Origin: Ancylostoma caninum
Taxonomy: Eukaryota > Nematoda > Chromadorea > Rhabditida > Ancylostomatidae
NCBI GenBank assembly: GCA_037903475.1
Contig: JBAJFG010000341.1
Coordinates: forward strand, 248,001 to 312,000
DNA length: 64,000 nt
Direction: 5' to 3'
Shown here: in pieces, positions 48,975-62,170 of the stretch
Position numbering within the stretch: the stretch's first letter is position 1
Layout of the letters: every line of letters starts with the position of its first letter
Translations under genes and position numbers: made by a program
Notes under the pieces: generated by a model
Told to the model about the DNA's origin: nothing
Database searches by the model: none
Seen by the model: the letters and a program-made list of their open reading frames with translations, nothing else

Positions 48975-51900
48975 ATCTGCACATATATTGAACATCAGAC
49001 TTTGTGGGAACATTTAAACGTCCCGAAGACACTGTAGGTTCAGATCAAAGATAAGCAAAGTAACTGAAAAAAGAAGACGAAAACTCTGTAAAGAAAGGAA
49101 AAACAGGAATTTATGAGAGCAAAGAAGGCATATATGAATTGAATGACTCAATCATGACACGACAATTTAAAAGAAGCTAGGAACCACAGGCAGAACGGAC
49201 TAAGTACCTTCATTTATTTTTAAAATGAAGGAATCCTCCGAAGAAGCTATACGTAGAATTGAAAAGATGGGAAGGATAACGTCCGGAATTTGAGTCTGTT
49301 GCTTACAAAATTACTGGATTTTCGCTCACAGGAAGAAGCGAAGGACGTCCACAGGGAGATCTTTGCCGATGCATGTTTAAAAAGCTAGCAGCATGCGGTG
49401 ATGTGGGACAATAAGGTAATATATAAAATGTAATACGTTCTTAAGAAATATAGATGAAAAAGGTTCAAGAATATCGAATAGATGAAGTGATAGAATTGGG
49501 ATAAGTACATCCGAATAGTGCTGAGAGAAGAGAAGAGGAAATTTGCGGTTTTTCTCAGAGACCTCATCCACTGAGGCTAGAGCCGGATACGTCCATAGCC
49601 GACTGTGGCTTTCAACAGAACTGCATCACGGGGCTGAGCCCAAAGAAGGACGGGAATGCACCTGTCGAACTGAATTTCTCAAAAACGAAGACGCAGCGCT
49701 GTGGCAGTACGGGGGCAAAACGAAAACCTGTTGCCGGCAGCCCACCACACCATCTCTGAATCTCTCTCCACAGCCGCACAGCGACGCCAAACAAGAAACT
49801 AACCACAGACGAACACGTTCCCACATAATCTGGCGGTGACTTCACGGGAGCCCCGTAACGGCATTTTCACGCTGGGCTGTCAAGAACAAACAACGGCGGA
49901 GCGTGAACACAGCGACGGGTTCAAACTCCGAGCGAAATGTGCTTCGCTTCGTTGCGATGCTCGGAGCTGCACAACAGCTGCCGTGATGTGCTACATGCTG
50001 CCTAGCCCCGTCGGGAAACAGCGTACTCCAGGCATGTGCCAACACTATGTTTGTTTAACCTAGCCAGGCTTTAACAATCGGGAAACTTTAGAACTAAAAA
50101 TTGCGCGATAATTACAGCAATGAGAAGAATGACTATAAATCTTAAACGTTACTACTTCGGGTGAACAGTAGTTTGTGAATAGTGAAGCCAAGATGCCCTT
50201 TCTCCATGCTTTTTTTGGAGAAATCTATCGTGCTTTAGTTGCTTTCTGGTAATATTAGCAGCAAATATGGCGCGCCATTCTGGTGTACTGAATGTAAAGT
50301 AAACGAATAAATATTAGGGAGACATTGTACATAGCTCTCTTTGTATCGTATTCAGGATTAAGCGTTTATGAAAAGGCCAGAATCCCCACAAACATCGAAC
50401 TTTGGAAACATTTAAATTCGGAATTATCAGAAGTACGTATTCATACACGTGGCTACGGATACTCCCGCCATGTATGGAAGATTAGCTCTTTACTTCCCGA
50501 AAATTGGCGTCATTCGGGGCATCGACTCCAGAAGCACGTCGATACCCAGCGAGCCAATTTTGAACTTTCAACATGTATTAAGTCTGATTGTGCGGAAGGC
50601 TATGTTTAACTTCGTCTGAAATGTGGGTCTGCAGTGGATGGAGATGCAACATTGATGTCAAGTACTTCGAATCTGGTGGGGACCAATATTTAAAAGTAAA
50701 GGGTGCCGGGCTTTCGCTTCGATGGGGCTTGTGAAAAGGACCTAGGCGTGTTAACGTCATGAACTTTGAAGAAGCTTATGGATTCAGTCCAGGCCTGAGG
50801 AAATTTTCGGGGAAAAGATTGAGGGTCACTGGTTGAAGAAAACGATTTTTTTCAGGGACTCAACAAGTTCATGCAATCATCGCAATGTCTGAAACATTCA
50901 ATCGAATGTTTATCAATGATCGTCCTTCAGGTGACCAATAAGGCACGACAAGAAGAAAAGCACAAGAGATGTTGCTTGTTAGAAGCTCCAAGCTTTTCGA
51001 GATGATATTTCAGAGGCGCGCTGTCAAATACGATGTCGGATCCACAAAATATCATCTGTGGATAAAAATTGATGAGAAGACACCGCTGTACTTTACTTTT
51101 CAGAGTTGTGGGAAACTAGTAATTTGTGCAGAACTGAACCAAAGAGGGTCCAAGGCACTGCCGTTCTCGAGGAAATAATCGCACTGGGACAGAAATAGGC
51201 ACGTTTGATGGGAGGACAAATGATGTAAGGATGTCTCTCAAAGGAGAAATAAGCCATCTCCTCAGCAAATGATAACAGTGCTGCGATTACTGTAGCGTTG
51301 AGGTGAATGGCCACAGTTACAGCAAAAACGTTCAAAAAAACAGGGTGATCGAGAAACAAAACCCGTGATTCTTCGAGATCTATTCAAATGCAAATAATTA
51401 TATTTGAACATTTAACTCACCCAATATGAAAGATGTGATGACACGGGCACGACAACGGCGTGGCCTCGGCCATTCTAAGAAATCTGACCAACAACGGCAG
51501 CACTTTTACGTCAAGGAAAACCATACATTTTTATCCAGAAATAGAAAATGAACGAAATAGAGTGTCATGGACGAGAGACAGCGTGACAGACCAAACGAGT
51601 TCCGGAAATTTTTAAACAAGAGCGTAGGCAGCGAAAATATCGAGGGTTGGGCAGGGATCGAATTACCAGCACGGAAGCGAAAGCACATGATGGGATACTT
51701 TGGGTTGCACGATATTTCAGACTGGTTACTGCATCTAGAATAACTGAGCGTAATCCAGGCAACTGTTTGTCAAACGAATAGGAGGAGACCAAATTGAGGA
51801 TGTGTTACCTAAACGGGACACTCAATACATATTTATGGAATGGGAGTGAAAAAGTAGAAAGTATGTTTAAAAACAGGTGAAATTTGAAGTATCCATTGGG

Positions 51901-54900
51901 TTATCGAAGGCATGGGGTAGGAAGAAAAAGAGTCTTCTGAGCTGAATAGCAGACAGAAAAAAGATACATAAGATAAAAGAATGAAGAGCTGTTTCGTTAG
52001 AATAAATTCTACCATCACCTGGTCTCTCTCAAACAAACAGGAATAGTTCGAATATTTATGAATGCGGGACAATTTCGACAGAGAAAGATGATAAGATCTG
52101 CACAAATCAGAGCTGTAAAGTGTTAAGGACGTCCCATGCAACAGCTTCGTGTCAACAGCTTCTTTCTTGCTTTGATCTTTGCTTTGGATTGAATCGAGAA
52201 GTAAGCGAGGAATCCCTTTGGGGAAATTAGGAGCAGAAGCCGTCAGCAAAGCATCCAACGGCTCGTAGAACAAGGGGGAGTAGAGCTGCTCATCAAGCAG
52301 CTTCTACGAAACCCACTCCTGTGCTCGACATCGGTACCTAACGAGTTCTTCTTCGCAGCTCAAGCGACAGAAGGATGATCCTACTTCTCTACTTCCCCGC
52401 CATGAAGATGGATGAATTGCTGAGCGGAAGAGCAGCTCCTATCAGGGTGGTTTTTAGGGATATAACAGCCGCAGTGAATCCCTGTTATTCAGGACAATGT
52501 CGGATTGATGATGAGCGGCAGATGTGCAAACAAATCGCCAACATGGACTTTGTTGCGTGCATGACATGAATCTTTTTCCAGCATCATTATGGAGCAGGCA
52601 GATAAAAACAGAGCGGCACATAGGGAAGGAATAGATCGTTCGCGATGACGTCGTTTGAGAAACTAGTTGGGTGGTCTGGATCTCGTAACGGGTAATGGAT
52701 ATCACGAGAAGAGCGACATCACTGATGAGTACAGTAATCCAGACCAAACAGAGAGCAATTTAGTCAGCAGATATTCCTCTAAAACGTTTCTATGCTCTTA
52801 TAAACGAAAAGTTCAAGCATGGGACCCAACAAGACGAATTGAAGTACTGTGCTCGTGCAGTCCCCGTACCGAAACCGCGCTTGTAGCCAGTGCCGTGTGA
52901 AAAGGAATCTCCGATAAGGCAGAAATGATAACGTCAGATTGACGCCGGCATTTTGTAGGTGCAGCCAGCGGAAAAACAACCTCTCGAAAGGGCATCCATC
53001 AAAAATCGATCAGAAGTGCAAGAGAGGCGTCAGTGATTAAACTAGCACTTCATGTGTGTTTCCATGCAACGAAAAACACAACGACAACGCTCTGCGAACA
53101 GCTGTTGCTGGCGCGGCGAACTCTCGTCCAGCAAGAACACACCACTACCGGGAATCGGGGAGGCGGCAGCGGAACACCGTGGAGCAGCGATGCATGAGGG
53201 GGATCACTTTAGGGGATGAAATCTATGAACAGACGATCTTTGGGATAACTAGCTCAGCCGGACTTATTCATTCAGCCGCAAAGCTTTTTGAGTTGACAGT
53301 TGGAAAATTCGAAAATGCTTATTGCCTATTACTTGTGATATTGCTTATTTTTTGCTTATTACTTGTACCTGATTTCTCAAATAGAACAAAAATAAAGAGG
53401 TGGATTTCTGAAAATAATACTTAATATTTCAAGAATCGTCGTTACTGAATATACCAATTACCATATAGCAGTGAGTCAAACTTTACTATGCATGGAGAAG
53501 TTCTATTACTCTCAATACCTTTGAATTTTTAATGAACCGATAATCAAAAGATTTCAAATGATTTGAGCTATAAGTTGCTCTGCTGCGTAGTAGCGTTTTT
53601 TTTTTATTTAAACTTTAGAACCATCGAATAACAGACTATTCTCAGACATGTGCACGTACATTTGTTTATTTTTTCATTATTTCGTCACTTGAATACGCAT
53701 TAAAGAGGCTCATATGTAGAAAACAGATTTTGGAAGATTGCAAAGGCAAAAGTTAGAGGAAAAGTAAAACATTTCATCAATATAAAAAATCCCTTGCAGA
53801 AAAAGTTACTCGGATGTCGGAGTTCCTCAAATGAATGAATGTTTTCGAACAGCTCAGTTTGGGTCGAGATCGAATAAATGATTTATTCGAATGACGCACG
53901 TTTCGATGCAGCTGAATGCATGTCACTGGGATTCCTACCTATTAATCTCGGAAAATTGAATTAATTCATAGCTCGAGCACTCTCAGATATTTCGTAGAAT
54001 CTCTTCGATTCCAGATGAATATGTACATGTCATCCACTTATTTCTGAGCCACATCCAATATGCAGGATTTTTGGATTAGATGCTAATGTATATGGGACTA
54101 CAACTGGAACAGCATTAAAGAATGCTCCCGGAAGTTTCCCGAGGCTCCCACTAATCGAGTAAGTTTCCCAAGCGAAATTCGATATTCATCCAAAACAAAA
54201 TATTACGCAAGGAGGCATAGAACGACCGGCTTGGATGGAAATATTGCTACTGTCCTGAGAATTCATTTCACCTCGATTAAAAAAGCGGTGAACGCCTTTA
54301 AGGGTTGTCAAAAATAGCGCTAATGCTGATCCAGAGCTACTTAAGCATAAAATACCTCGCTTCAATTCCTAGAAGATAGAAGATGTAGCCCGTCGTAATG
54401 TGCGTTGCCCCAAACCACAGTACGTGAGCTGCTGATCACGCCACCAAATAAATGTCAAAAAGTGGTGTTAGATAAAGCAGTGAGAAATGGTCTGCGGCAA
54501 AAACACCTGTGTACGATTACAGTGAAAAGAACATCAGCTGCTGTAATATGAAGCAGCAGTTTATTGTGTCAGGCTGAGTAAATTGCTAAATGCCTCTTTT
54601 GAAAGAGAGTTTTCTGTGGAATAGGTTAGCAAACCCCAAAATCTCCTCAAAGAAGTGAAAGAGGGACTTCAAAAAGGATAGCTTTCGATAGAAAGTTATA
54701 AAGGAATTAGATGAGATTAATGGTGTCAATGTCGAGGTGTGGCCTTCTCCGATTGAATTTAACCCATAGCGGCAATTCATCAATAAGAAACGAAATGGAC
54801 TAGAAATGCTGGACTTCTAGGAGATCACAAATTCTCAGCAAATCGCTGGGGAGAGGGGGGGATTAAGACTCACTGTGGAAAGCACAATGTCCATGTCCAT

Positions 54901-55066
54901 AAAATCCCACTGAAGTAAGTCGCGTAAGTTCACTCGGAATGTGTATACACGCGTGTGGAGTTTCATACCTTTTTAGAAGTTCTTTAAGCAAGCATGAAAT
55001 TTGGTGAGGAGCAAAAAGGAGGTTGGGAGTTCAAAGCAGGGGTCCACCTCACATTCGTGGTTGAGG

Positions 55067-55345
55067 TTACGGCAGATTCCGCATCTCCTCGACACGCTGA
55101 TTCCAGCAATGTGCATAAATTGTCCTGAAACGGTCCTCAATCGCGTGTTCCGGACGGGGCCTGTAACAGTTTGCTAACCGGCGTCGCCTCGTGAAGCCAT
55201 TCATCTCGTCGATTGAACACATCAAGGATCGTTGGCCAACACGCGGCTGTGGCAGGTAGCCAGCACAGCTTGGAGCGATCCGCCCCCGGGCTCCAAAAAT
55301 GTAGCCACTTCGACCGTTTCGGAAACAAGGTTTTTTCACTTTCAA
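55067..55345 (-). CDS. unrecognised open frame, probably repeat-derived
   Basis: 92 codons in a locally GC-rich stretch. The final part (EDRFRTIYAHCWNQRVEEM) is protein-like, and a second minus frame overlaps it for 79 codons. No family recognised. The sharp composition change against the flanks suggests an inserted repeat with coding remains. Confidence 0.15.
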   Translation of the reverse strand: MKVKKPCFRNGRSGYIFGARGRIAPSCAGYLPQPRVGQRSLMCSIDEMNGFTRRRRLANCYRPRPEHAIEDRFRTIYAHCWNQRVEEMRNLP

Positions 55346-57221
55346 GCCTGTTAATATACATTACTGGGATCAACATGGTGAGAAGGTCTCATATATGTCT
55401 ATACCTCAACAGGCGGAATGAGGTGGGGCCCTGCCTTTAAGTCTCACTGCTTCGGAAGTAGATGCCGGTATGGATCGATGTAGGTGGAAATGAGGTGACT
55501 TACTAGATCGTGTCATTTTCAGGATCAGCATCATTTACTAGGATCATGATTTAAATCTATGCTGAACTGTAGGAGCCAACCTTGTATTTTCAACTAGTAA
55601 AGCTATATCTTCAAGTTCTTGCACTAGTCGATAGCAAGACACTTCGAGCGAGCGGAAGGAAAAATCGAGGTACTCGATCGGTCGCCGGTGAAGCTCCAAG
55701 AAATTACGGAACTCAAAACTTGAGTCAATTTTCGGAAACAGACATCCAAGAAATCATCACTGACATTTTCGAAAACTACCAAAGATGTTTGAACTTGTTA
55801 ACAAATCATAAGAAGAATAAAAATTTGCTGTGCATCTGATGGTGCAGTCCTAACGACCGAGAATAAGTGCGGCATCAAATCAGCAGCGGCTTCTCTGATG
55901 TTGTTTTTCGAGAGAACGACAACGTGGAAGACAGTGAAAGTTTCAAAACAGAGGCTACATCGAGGACCGGAAGATGGAATAATGACATCAGATTAAGGAG
56001 GCTCGTTCGAAAATGAGGCATTTGAAATGTGAAGCCCTGCATGTGATGGACTCAAATGTCGATTTCATGACACAGGACACAGGGCCGAGTGACAGACAAA
56101 CAGCTGACAAAATAATTTGCCTTCAAGAATCGATGCTGATTGCAACCATGTGTTGCTGCACATCAGAAATTGTAAGCTTCCATCAGGATCTACCTGCACA
56201 GATGGCCGAGAATGTCCACGGACTTGGCCCTATGTGGAATCTAGTGGCTCAGAGAAGGCCGATAGAGTCACTCGAGTGGTTCCGTTGGCGAGAGAAACTA
56301 CAGAAAGCGTCTCGGAAGAGATTTTACTAAATGGCGGAAGGAAAACATGAAAATGGAGGGAATCACACCACATACTCATGATAAATAAATAAATGGATTT
56401 GCAGAAAAAAGTGTAAGAATTAGATCAGTTGGTCGACACCGTGCTGGGGTTGTAATTGCAGATATCATCACAACACCGGCCCCCTCTGAACTATCGGACT
56501 GCATTGCCAGTTCAGGATGCCAGCAGAACCGGGATGACATCACAGCTGGGCGTGCGAACGAACAACGAAGGCATCGAGGAAGAAATGAGGCCAGGATCTT
56601 TTTCACGTCGTTCATCTGATTTCATTCGGGCCAAATCGTGACCAACGTGGTTTTCTCGGCGCTTTAAGGAAGTACACAGCGTGCGCTTCCTCTGGGACGA
56701 CATCGGTCATCCACGTAATAAAGACAGATTCTCCATCACAGCATAGATAATGGAAGAAAATCTCCAAAAATTCAACGTTCTTAGTCTAATAGGGGAATAA
56801 ATATTGCTTAGCTGCTCTCCCTATTTGTCCCTTTTTTAAGTTGACTCGGATGTACAGGATGCTGGTTAGAAAGCTGAGTTTATACTAGTGTGAATCTCCA
56901 AGAATTCCTCGATCTACTTAAACAGTTTGAGTATTTTTTCAGTCTCGTTCAAGTCCTTCCAAGTCTTTAAACAGGAAGTGATAGTGCAAAAATGTACAAT
57001 CATGTTTCTCTTGGAGTTTATCTACTAAGTGGTTATGTCACGTATCGCGTCAAAAACTTTGTTGCAGAGTGTGATAATGTGAGAGATGTACGATGAAATT
57101 GTACAAAACCATACAATATCTTCTCAATTTCGAAAAATTGCCATGACACGTTTTCATTTGCACTGATTCACACAATACGATTTCACTGATTTTAATCCAG
57201 ATGAATTTGGTATCCTTTTAG

Positions 57222-57866
57222 ATGGACCTTCCTTATAGAAACATAAACAGAATTATCCTTGCCCGGAGAAATAAGCCGTGGACCTGTATGGTAAGCGTTT
57301 TCCCTTTTTTAACAAGAAAATTCAATTGTTTCCTATGGGCTGCGCAACGTACATAAAATGAAAGATATCCAGAGAACCAGGCACATTCAGACGTTGTCAA
57401 AGTTCGACTTTCCTTGAATCAAAACCCAGTCACTCAAATGTGACTTCGACCCGTGTCTTCGCATAGGATAAAATCGAAATGAATGGCTTTCAGGTACCAA
57501 TTCATACATCCAGACAACTCGGCTGCTTGTGACATGGCTCACTGCTAACTCTTAAAGTCTCTGAAGCAGCATGTGAGCAGTGAAGAAGGCTGGCGGATAT
57601 CCGCGAGCAGTTTCGAGCAGTCACACGGCCAACTGATGACAAATGCACACTGCTCATGTTACACACTGCCTCATTTCTTGAGACAGACAGCGAATGACTT
57701 CGAAAGACACCTGAGGAGACAGCGACGAGCCCAGGCCAGGGATGCGCACGTTTTAGTGGGTGTTCCAGATCCGAGGAAAGTGAATCGAGTGTATTCTTTC
57801 ATGGATGACGTTACACAAGGTGTTGCAGTGGTATTCGAAGTTCTGGAACCGCCATGGAAAAACTGA
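57222..57866 (+). CDS. candidate two-exon gene of unknown function (121 residues)
   Basis: Exon 1 is 57222-57290: ATG directly after TTTTAG, 23 codons (MDLPYRNINRIILARR...), ending at a GTAAGC donor in phase 0. Exon 2 could start at 57570 after CTGAAGCAG and stays open for 98 codons to TGA 57864-57866. It contains EEGWRISASSFEQSHGQL, an Arg-rich RRQRRAQARDAHVLVGVP and ends FEVLEPPWKN. The phases match. I recognise no domain, and the exon 2 acceptor has a poor pyrimidine tract. An overlapping frame at 57805-58026 continues protein-like text in another phase, so this may be a broken gene. Confidence 0.25.
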
Positions 57867-58360
57867 GAGAGAATGTCTGAACACAACAGGGAATGTCGGC
57901 TTGCTAAACAAGGGAAATGATCTGACCTTAATGCTAGCTAGCAGGTTATTTGGAAAGTTTCCGGAATCAATCCAAACATTTGAAAAACATTTTCCGCATG
58001 TAACTGGGGAGCTTATCGACGAATAGCCCAATATGGTCGACTCTGATGACGATTACTGTGAGTAGAGTTCCGACACGTCTCGTTTTCTACTTTAAAGAAA
58101 ATTCGATTCCTTTGGATCTATATTGGAGACTTCATGGATTTCAAATAACTGAAGTAAAATTGCATTTGCTACGTAAATCATTATGCGGTAAAATTATTTG
58201 GGGGAAGATGGAGGAGGGAGAGCATTGACAGAGCATGCTTCTGATCTGAATGAGTCCAAACGTCAGGGTCAAGAGCTCCAACTAAGGCCAAATTTGGCTG
58301 CCGAAATTCCCCCTATGAAACGTCATCCAAAAATTACGGGATCCATTGCATCTCTCAAAA

Positions 58361-58385
58361 TAATATAATAATAATAATAATATAT
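58361..58385. repeat. ATA/TAA microsatellite
   Basis: Short AT-rich trinucleotide run. Confidence 0.8.
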
Positions 58386-58556
58386 TAAATCTAAACGAAA
58401 TCTGACTCTGATTTAGTTGATCTATCCGTTTGTTTACTTACTGAATGAATTATAGGTGGAGTTCTTGACAAAGGCAATTCATAATCTTCAAACATGATAT
58501 CTTAAAGGCAGTACCCACAGAAACATTCGACCCTCAGCGGATAGTTCTCGCACAGG

Positions 58557-58745
58557 ATGAGCAGCGGAGACGCCCTGCGTTCAAGTCAGTATTCTAGCGT
58601 GATGGCGATCACTTTGGACGAATTATCGCGCATGTCCGGCGTTTCTTTCGATGCCACAACCGCAGCAGAAACAGCTGTTTTGATGCAGTTCTCGCAAAAT
58701 TCACCGCAATTTTTCTGTGTGGATCCTTTTGGTGCTTTTCTGTAA
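58557..58745 (+). CDS. small open frame, 62 codons, unknown
   Basis: It starts at ATG after CGCACAGG and reads MSSGDALRSSQYSSVMAITL, DELSRMSGVSFDATTAAETA and ends in FCVDPFGAFL. The sequence is balanced and protein-like, but the opposite strand is also open (58768-58586). No homology recognised. Confidence 0.18.
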   Translation: MSSGDALRSSQYSSVMAITLDELSRMSGVSFDATTAAETAVLMQFSQNSPQFFCVDPFGAFL

Positions 58746-61403
58746 TTTTTGTTGTTTTTGCAACCCATGATCCTTTTTTGTTAGCATTTTGCGGCATTTA
58801 TACCTTTTTGACTATTTTTTGAATCTAGTTTTGTCAAAATCTCAATTTTCAACCATACTGCCTCTATTCGAGAATCCCATGATGTTTTGATTCCTAATTA
58901 ACACCTATATAGATTGATTGATATATATTTTCCAGTGATTACATCTTTTGATAAAATGCGGAAAGGCTGCGGCTCAGAAAAAATAGGTAATTGCGCGAAG
59001 ATTTTTTGACCCCGGTCCTCATCCCATGGCCTCTCGCAACTCGACCTCACCCGATGCACATTACAGAACCAGGAGCTTCAAAAAGGGGCGTTTAGGCGGT
59101 ATCGGAACGCTTCAGCTTTACTAAGGAGTTGAGCAGCTTCGACATACATTTCGCGCTGAAATAGTCAAGACGAAAATTTCTGTGGGTGCGGCCTTTAAAA
59201 AACCGATGGAACCAAAGAGAAAATTCAGAAGAAAATTGGTGAATTTAGAGATACAAAAAACTGAAACTTCTGCTGTAATGCAAAAACTACTAATTACAAT
59301 GCCGTTAACTGGAATCAGCTCTGTTGACTCAGACCTGAGATTCATGAAACGATAACCAGGGTTTGCGCGATTGATTGCAGTTGAGACTAAATGGGATAAG
59401 GCGTGGGAGTTAGTAGAGGATTTACTAGCCTGTTTTGCCTCTGAATGCGTTCACGTATCTCAGCCCAGAATAAGGATAACCGCCGATAGGAGAAGTATCC
59501 AATAAGGTGATCGAAACTTCGGTATGGCCGAGGAACGAACAAAAAAACGTTGTGGTGATGTCGGGTCTCTATAGTCATTGCCTTGATAGGCTGTACAACT
59601 AAATTTTTTTTCGTTTTGAGAAGGCTAACGTTCGGGAAAAAACCCACTATTTGCGCAAAAAAACACATGGCAGTGAAGAAGAACAAACGTCTTTTGATAA
59701 AATCTGGAAGGAAAAATAGGTCTAAATAATAGAATCGAATGAGACAAAACCGGAGACTGACCCTAACGAAAGAGGAAAAGCAGAGAATATACGCAGAAAA
59801 GCGAAGGAAAGAAAGGAAGACAGCTTAGAATTTGGAAAAAAAACTCCCATGCATATGCACTGGGCTAGAAAATAGAAGCGAACAACACTACGCAATTCAG
59901 AATGCACGGGTAGCCGAGAAATGGGATAGGGTCCTCGAGAAAAACTGCAACTGGATTTGAATTTTCGATCGAGTCGTTGCAACTTCTTCTGCAGCGCAGT
60001 GGTCCTCGCTCTGTTTGCACGCCGGGAAAATTTCCGCCGAGGTCGGCACCGGAACTGCACACAGAACACGACGACGACGCATGAGACGGACGCCTGACAA
60101 CGCAGCCGACGGCGACGCGTGCGTGCGACACAGAAACTCGATATGCTTTCGCGTTTTGAACATGCATGAACATGCATGCAGAAGAAATAGTTGGAGATCG
60201 ATTGTGTTTCGCTATCAATTGAGGTGCGAGCGATGCCGCAGGGCTGCTGAACAGCATAGGTTATGATGAGGAACACTGAGTAACTTTCCGGAATGCCATT
60301 TCTGTTGCGAGAACTTAGGATACGCTTTCTCAGCTAAAATTGTGCTCTGCCATTCATATTCTGATCTCGACAGAAAGCAAGCAGCAGCATGCGTGTCAAA
60401 ACGCTAGTGATCCCGCTTCAAATGCATGAAAGTCTGCGAAGATATATGAGTCTTGCAAAAAAATCCTATGATTCTGCTGAACCAACAATTAATGAAACAT
60501 ACGTATCTCACTGGAATTATACATATGTAAAACACACAATACTGATTGGAAACAACGGGTGAGGAGAGTGGTAGCTCTCGGAAACGTGTTAAAGCGGTAG
60601 AAATCGAAAGAATTCCAGCACTCTGCTTTCCGGCTCTCAACTTTACCGGAAGAGTGTGGTCTCCGTTTCCTGGGTCCAGAAGCATTTCAACAATACTTCT
60701 GAGAGAGATTCCAAAACGAGTATACATACATATAATGGAAAACGAACGGATATTCCAATTTAGACGAAGGTTGCTACACCTGCACTGCTCCTTCGTCTTT
60801 CTCATATACGGGCATCGTATCGTCCCTAGATCCCTCCTTGTTCAATCCAATTCTATTTTATTCGCAGAAAGTAGTAGCACGCACCTAAAATTTGAAGCAG
60901 TGCTAATGCGATACAGCTATAGTTACGTACGAATGGCATGAGAACGTGGAGGGTATTGGGAATGGATAAAAGAAAATATATGAATTCATATACAAGAAAA
61001 TCTGTCACGCAAAGCAGAAGAAACATAACCCTCGCTCCACTACATAGGAGTTGACAGGATCTCTGTCGGTGGATGTGGTTGCGGAAGCAGCTATGTTCTT
61101 ATTTCAGCTGGTGCGCAATATTTTGCATGTCTGATACAAAAAGAATAGAATAATTTTCCTGCATGAATAACGTTTTGATCCACATACATTCTTGTGTTCC
61201 AAGTAAGTGGTGGAGACAGGAAACCAATAATCGAACAGTGGTTTATATGAAAAAAGAGAAAAACTTGATTCTACATATGTATCCTGAAAAATTTGATGCT
61301 GTAGAATTTTCACTTCCATTACATGCAGAAGTAGGGGCTCAGTGTGTGGAAAGCAGTAATTATCGTTCTTTGCGAATGCATATTCTCTGCTCAGAAAAAA
61401 AAG

Positions 61404-61600
61404 GCAAAATGAAACAACCATTTCTTTTTCTAGCTGTTTTTTGCCCAGATTGTTATAATTCTTTACTCAAAAACGTCGCCTTCGACTTCCAGGCTCCGAC
61501 AAAGGTGGCATCGTTGGCCGAAGTGGAGAATAAAGAATTATAACAATCTGGGCAAAAAGCAGCTAGAAGAAGAAATATTTCACAGTTTGTTTCATTTTGC
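61404..61600. mobile_element. 197-bp fold-back element (MITE)
   Basis: Left arm 61404 to about 61476 and right arm about 61528-61600 are reverse complements, including TTTGCCCAGATTGTTATAAT on one side and its complement on the other, and GCAAAATGAAAC at the outermost left against GTTTCATTTTGC on the right. The unpaired centre is about 50 bases. Arms differ by a few indels. No target duplication was found. Confidence 0.85.
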
Positions 61601-62039
61601 AGAAATATTCCACTGATTCGTACGAGCAATGCCAAGATTTAAAGAGAATCGAACTTGGGGTCTGTTGAAACAAACTGTTGTTACGTCCGGAATTTTACAT
61701 GTTTTCTAGGAAGAAAACACAAGCGAGAAGAATTCGCTTTTGAATTGCCATCAAAGTGGAACGAGTGCGCAAAATCGACATGGGTAGCTGAATCTTCCAT
61801 GCAAAGCAGACCAAATACAGATCCATGCTTTATGGACCCACACATTTTCATAGGTACTTATAAGTTTTTTCAAAGACTTTTAACTTTTCAATTTTTTTGA
61901 TTTTTAATTTTTTATGTTTAATTTAATTTTTTTTTAATTCTTGATTTTCTTAGATGGGACGATATGGTAACGATATGGTTGATAGCATCATGCACATCAC
62001 ATTTAATATCTCCAACTTTGTTACTCTTTTAAGCCTCCA

Positions 62040-62114
62040 TCAACCCTTCTATGGTCTTTTCTTGACATATTTCTTTGCGAAGGATTGCATTGTGGATTCT
62101 CACGATGTATATAG

Positions 62115-62170
<56 letters not shown>
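62040..62170. repeat. possible non-LTR element 3' tail with long TAAA microsatellite
   Basis: GGATTGCATTGTGGATTCTC precedes a run of about 13 AAAT units (62114-62169). Such tails are typical of RTE-class elements in nematodes. No coding part precedes it. Confidence 0.4.

Larger units (their letters stand above)
44604..57221. other. upstream region, mostly non-coding
   Basis: The 12.6 kb upstream of the first SCP exon hold two intact hAT-like short elements, a small inverted repeat at 47757-47854, GC islands at about 45950-46160 and 49600-50050, and many unrecognised short frames. A micro-exon-like stretch at 54909-54874 (minus) has good acceptor and GTGAGT donor, but its frame and partner are unknown. 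Confidence 0.5.
57867..61403. other. non-coding interval
   Basis: Apart from the 58557 frame and the ATA run there is one GC-rich, CpG-rich patch at about 60000-60260, which keeps frames of 130-184 codons open on the minus strand because stops are rare there. I see no gene. Confidence 0.5.

Noticed and set aside
59722..60276. 184-codon minus-strand frame
   Set aside because: It lies across a CpG-rich patch where stops are rare. The text is Ser/Arg/Cys-rich without domain, and other frames in the same patch are open too.
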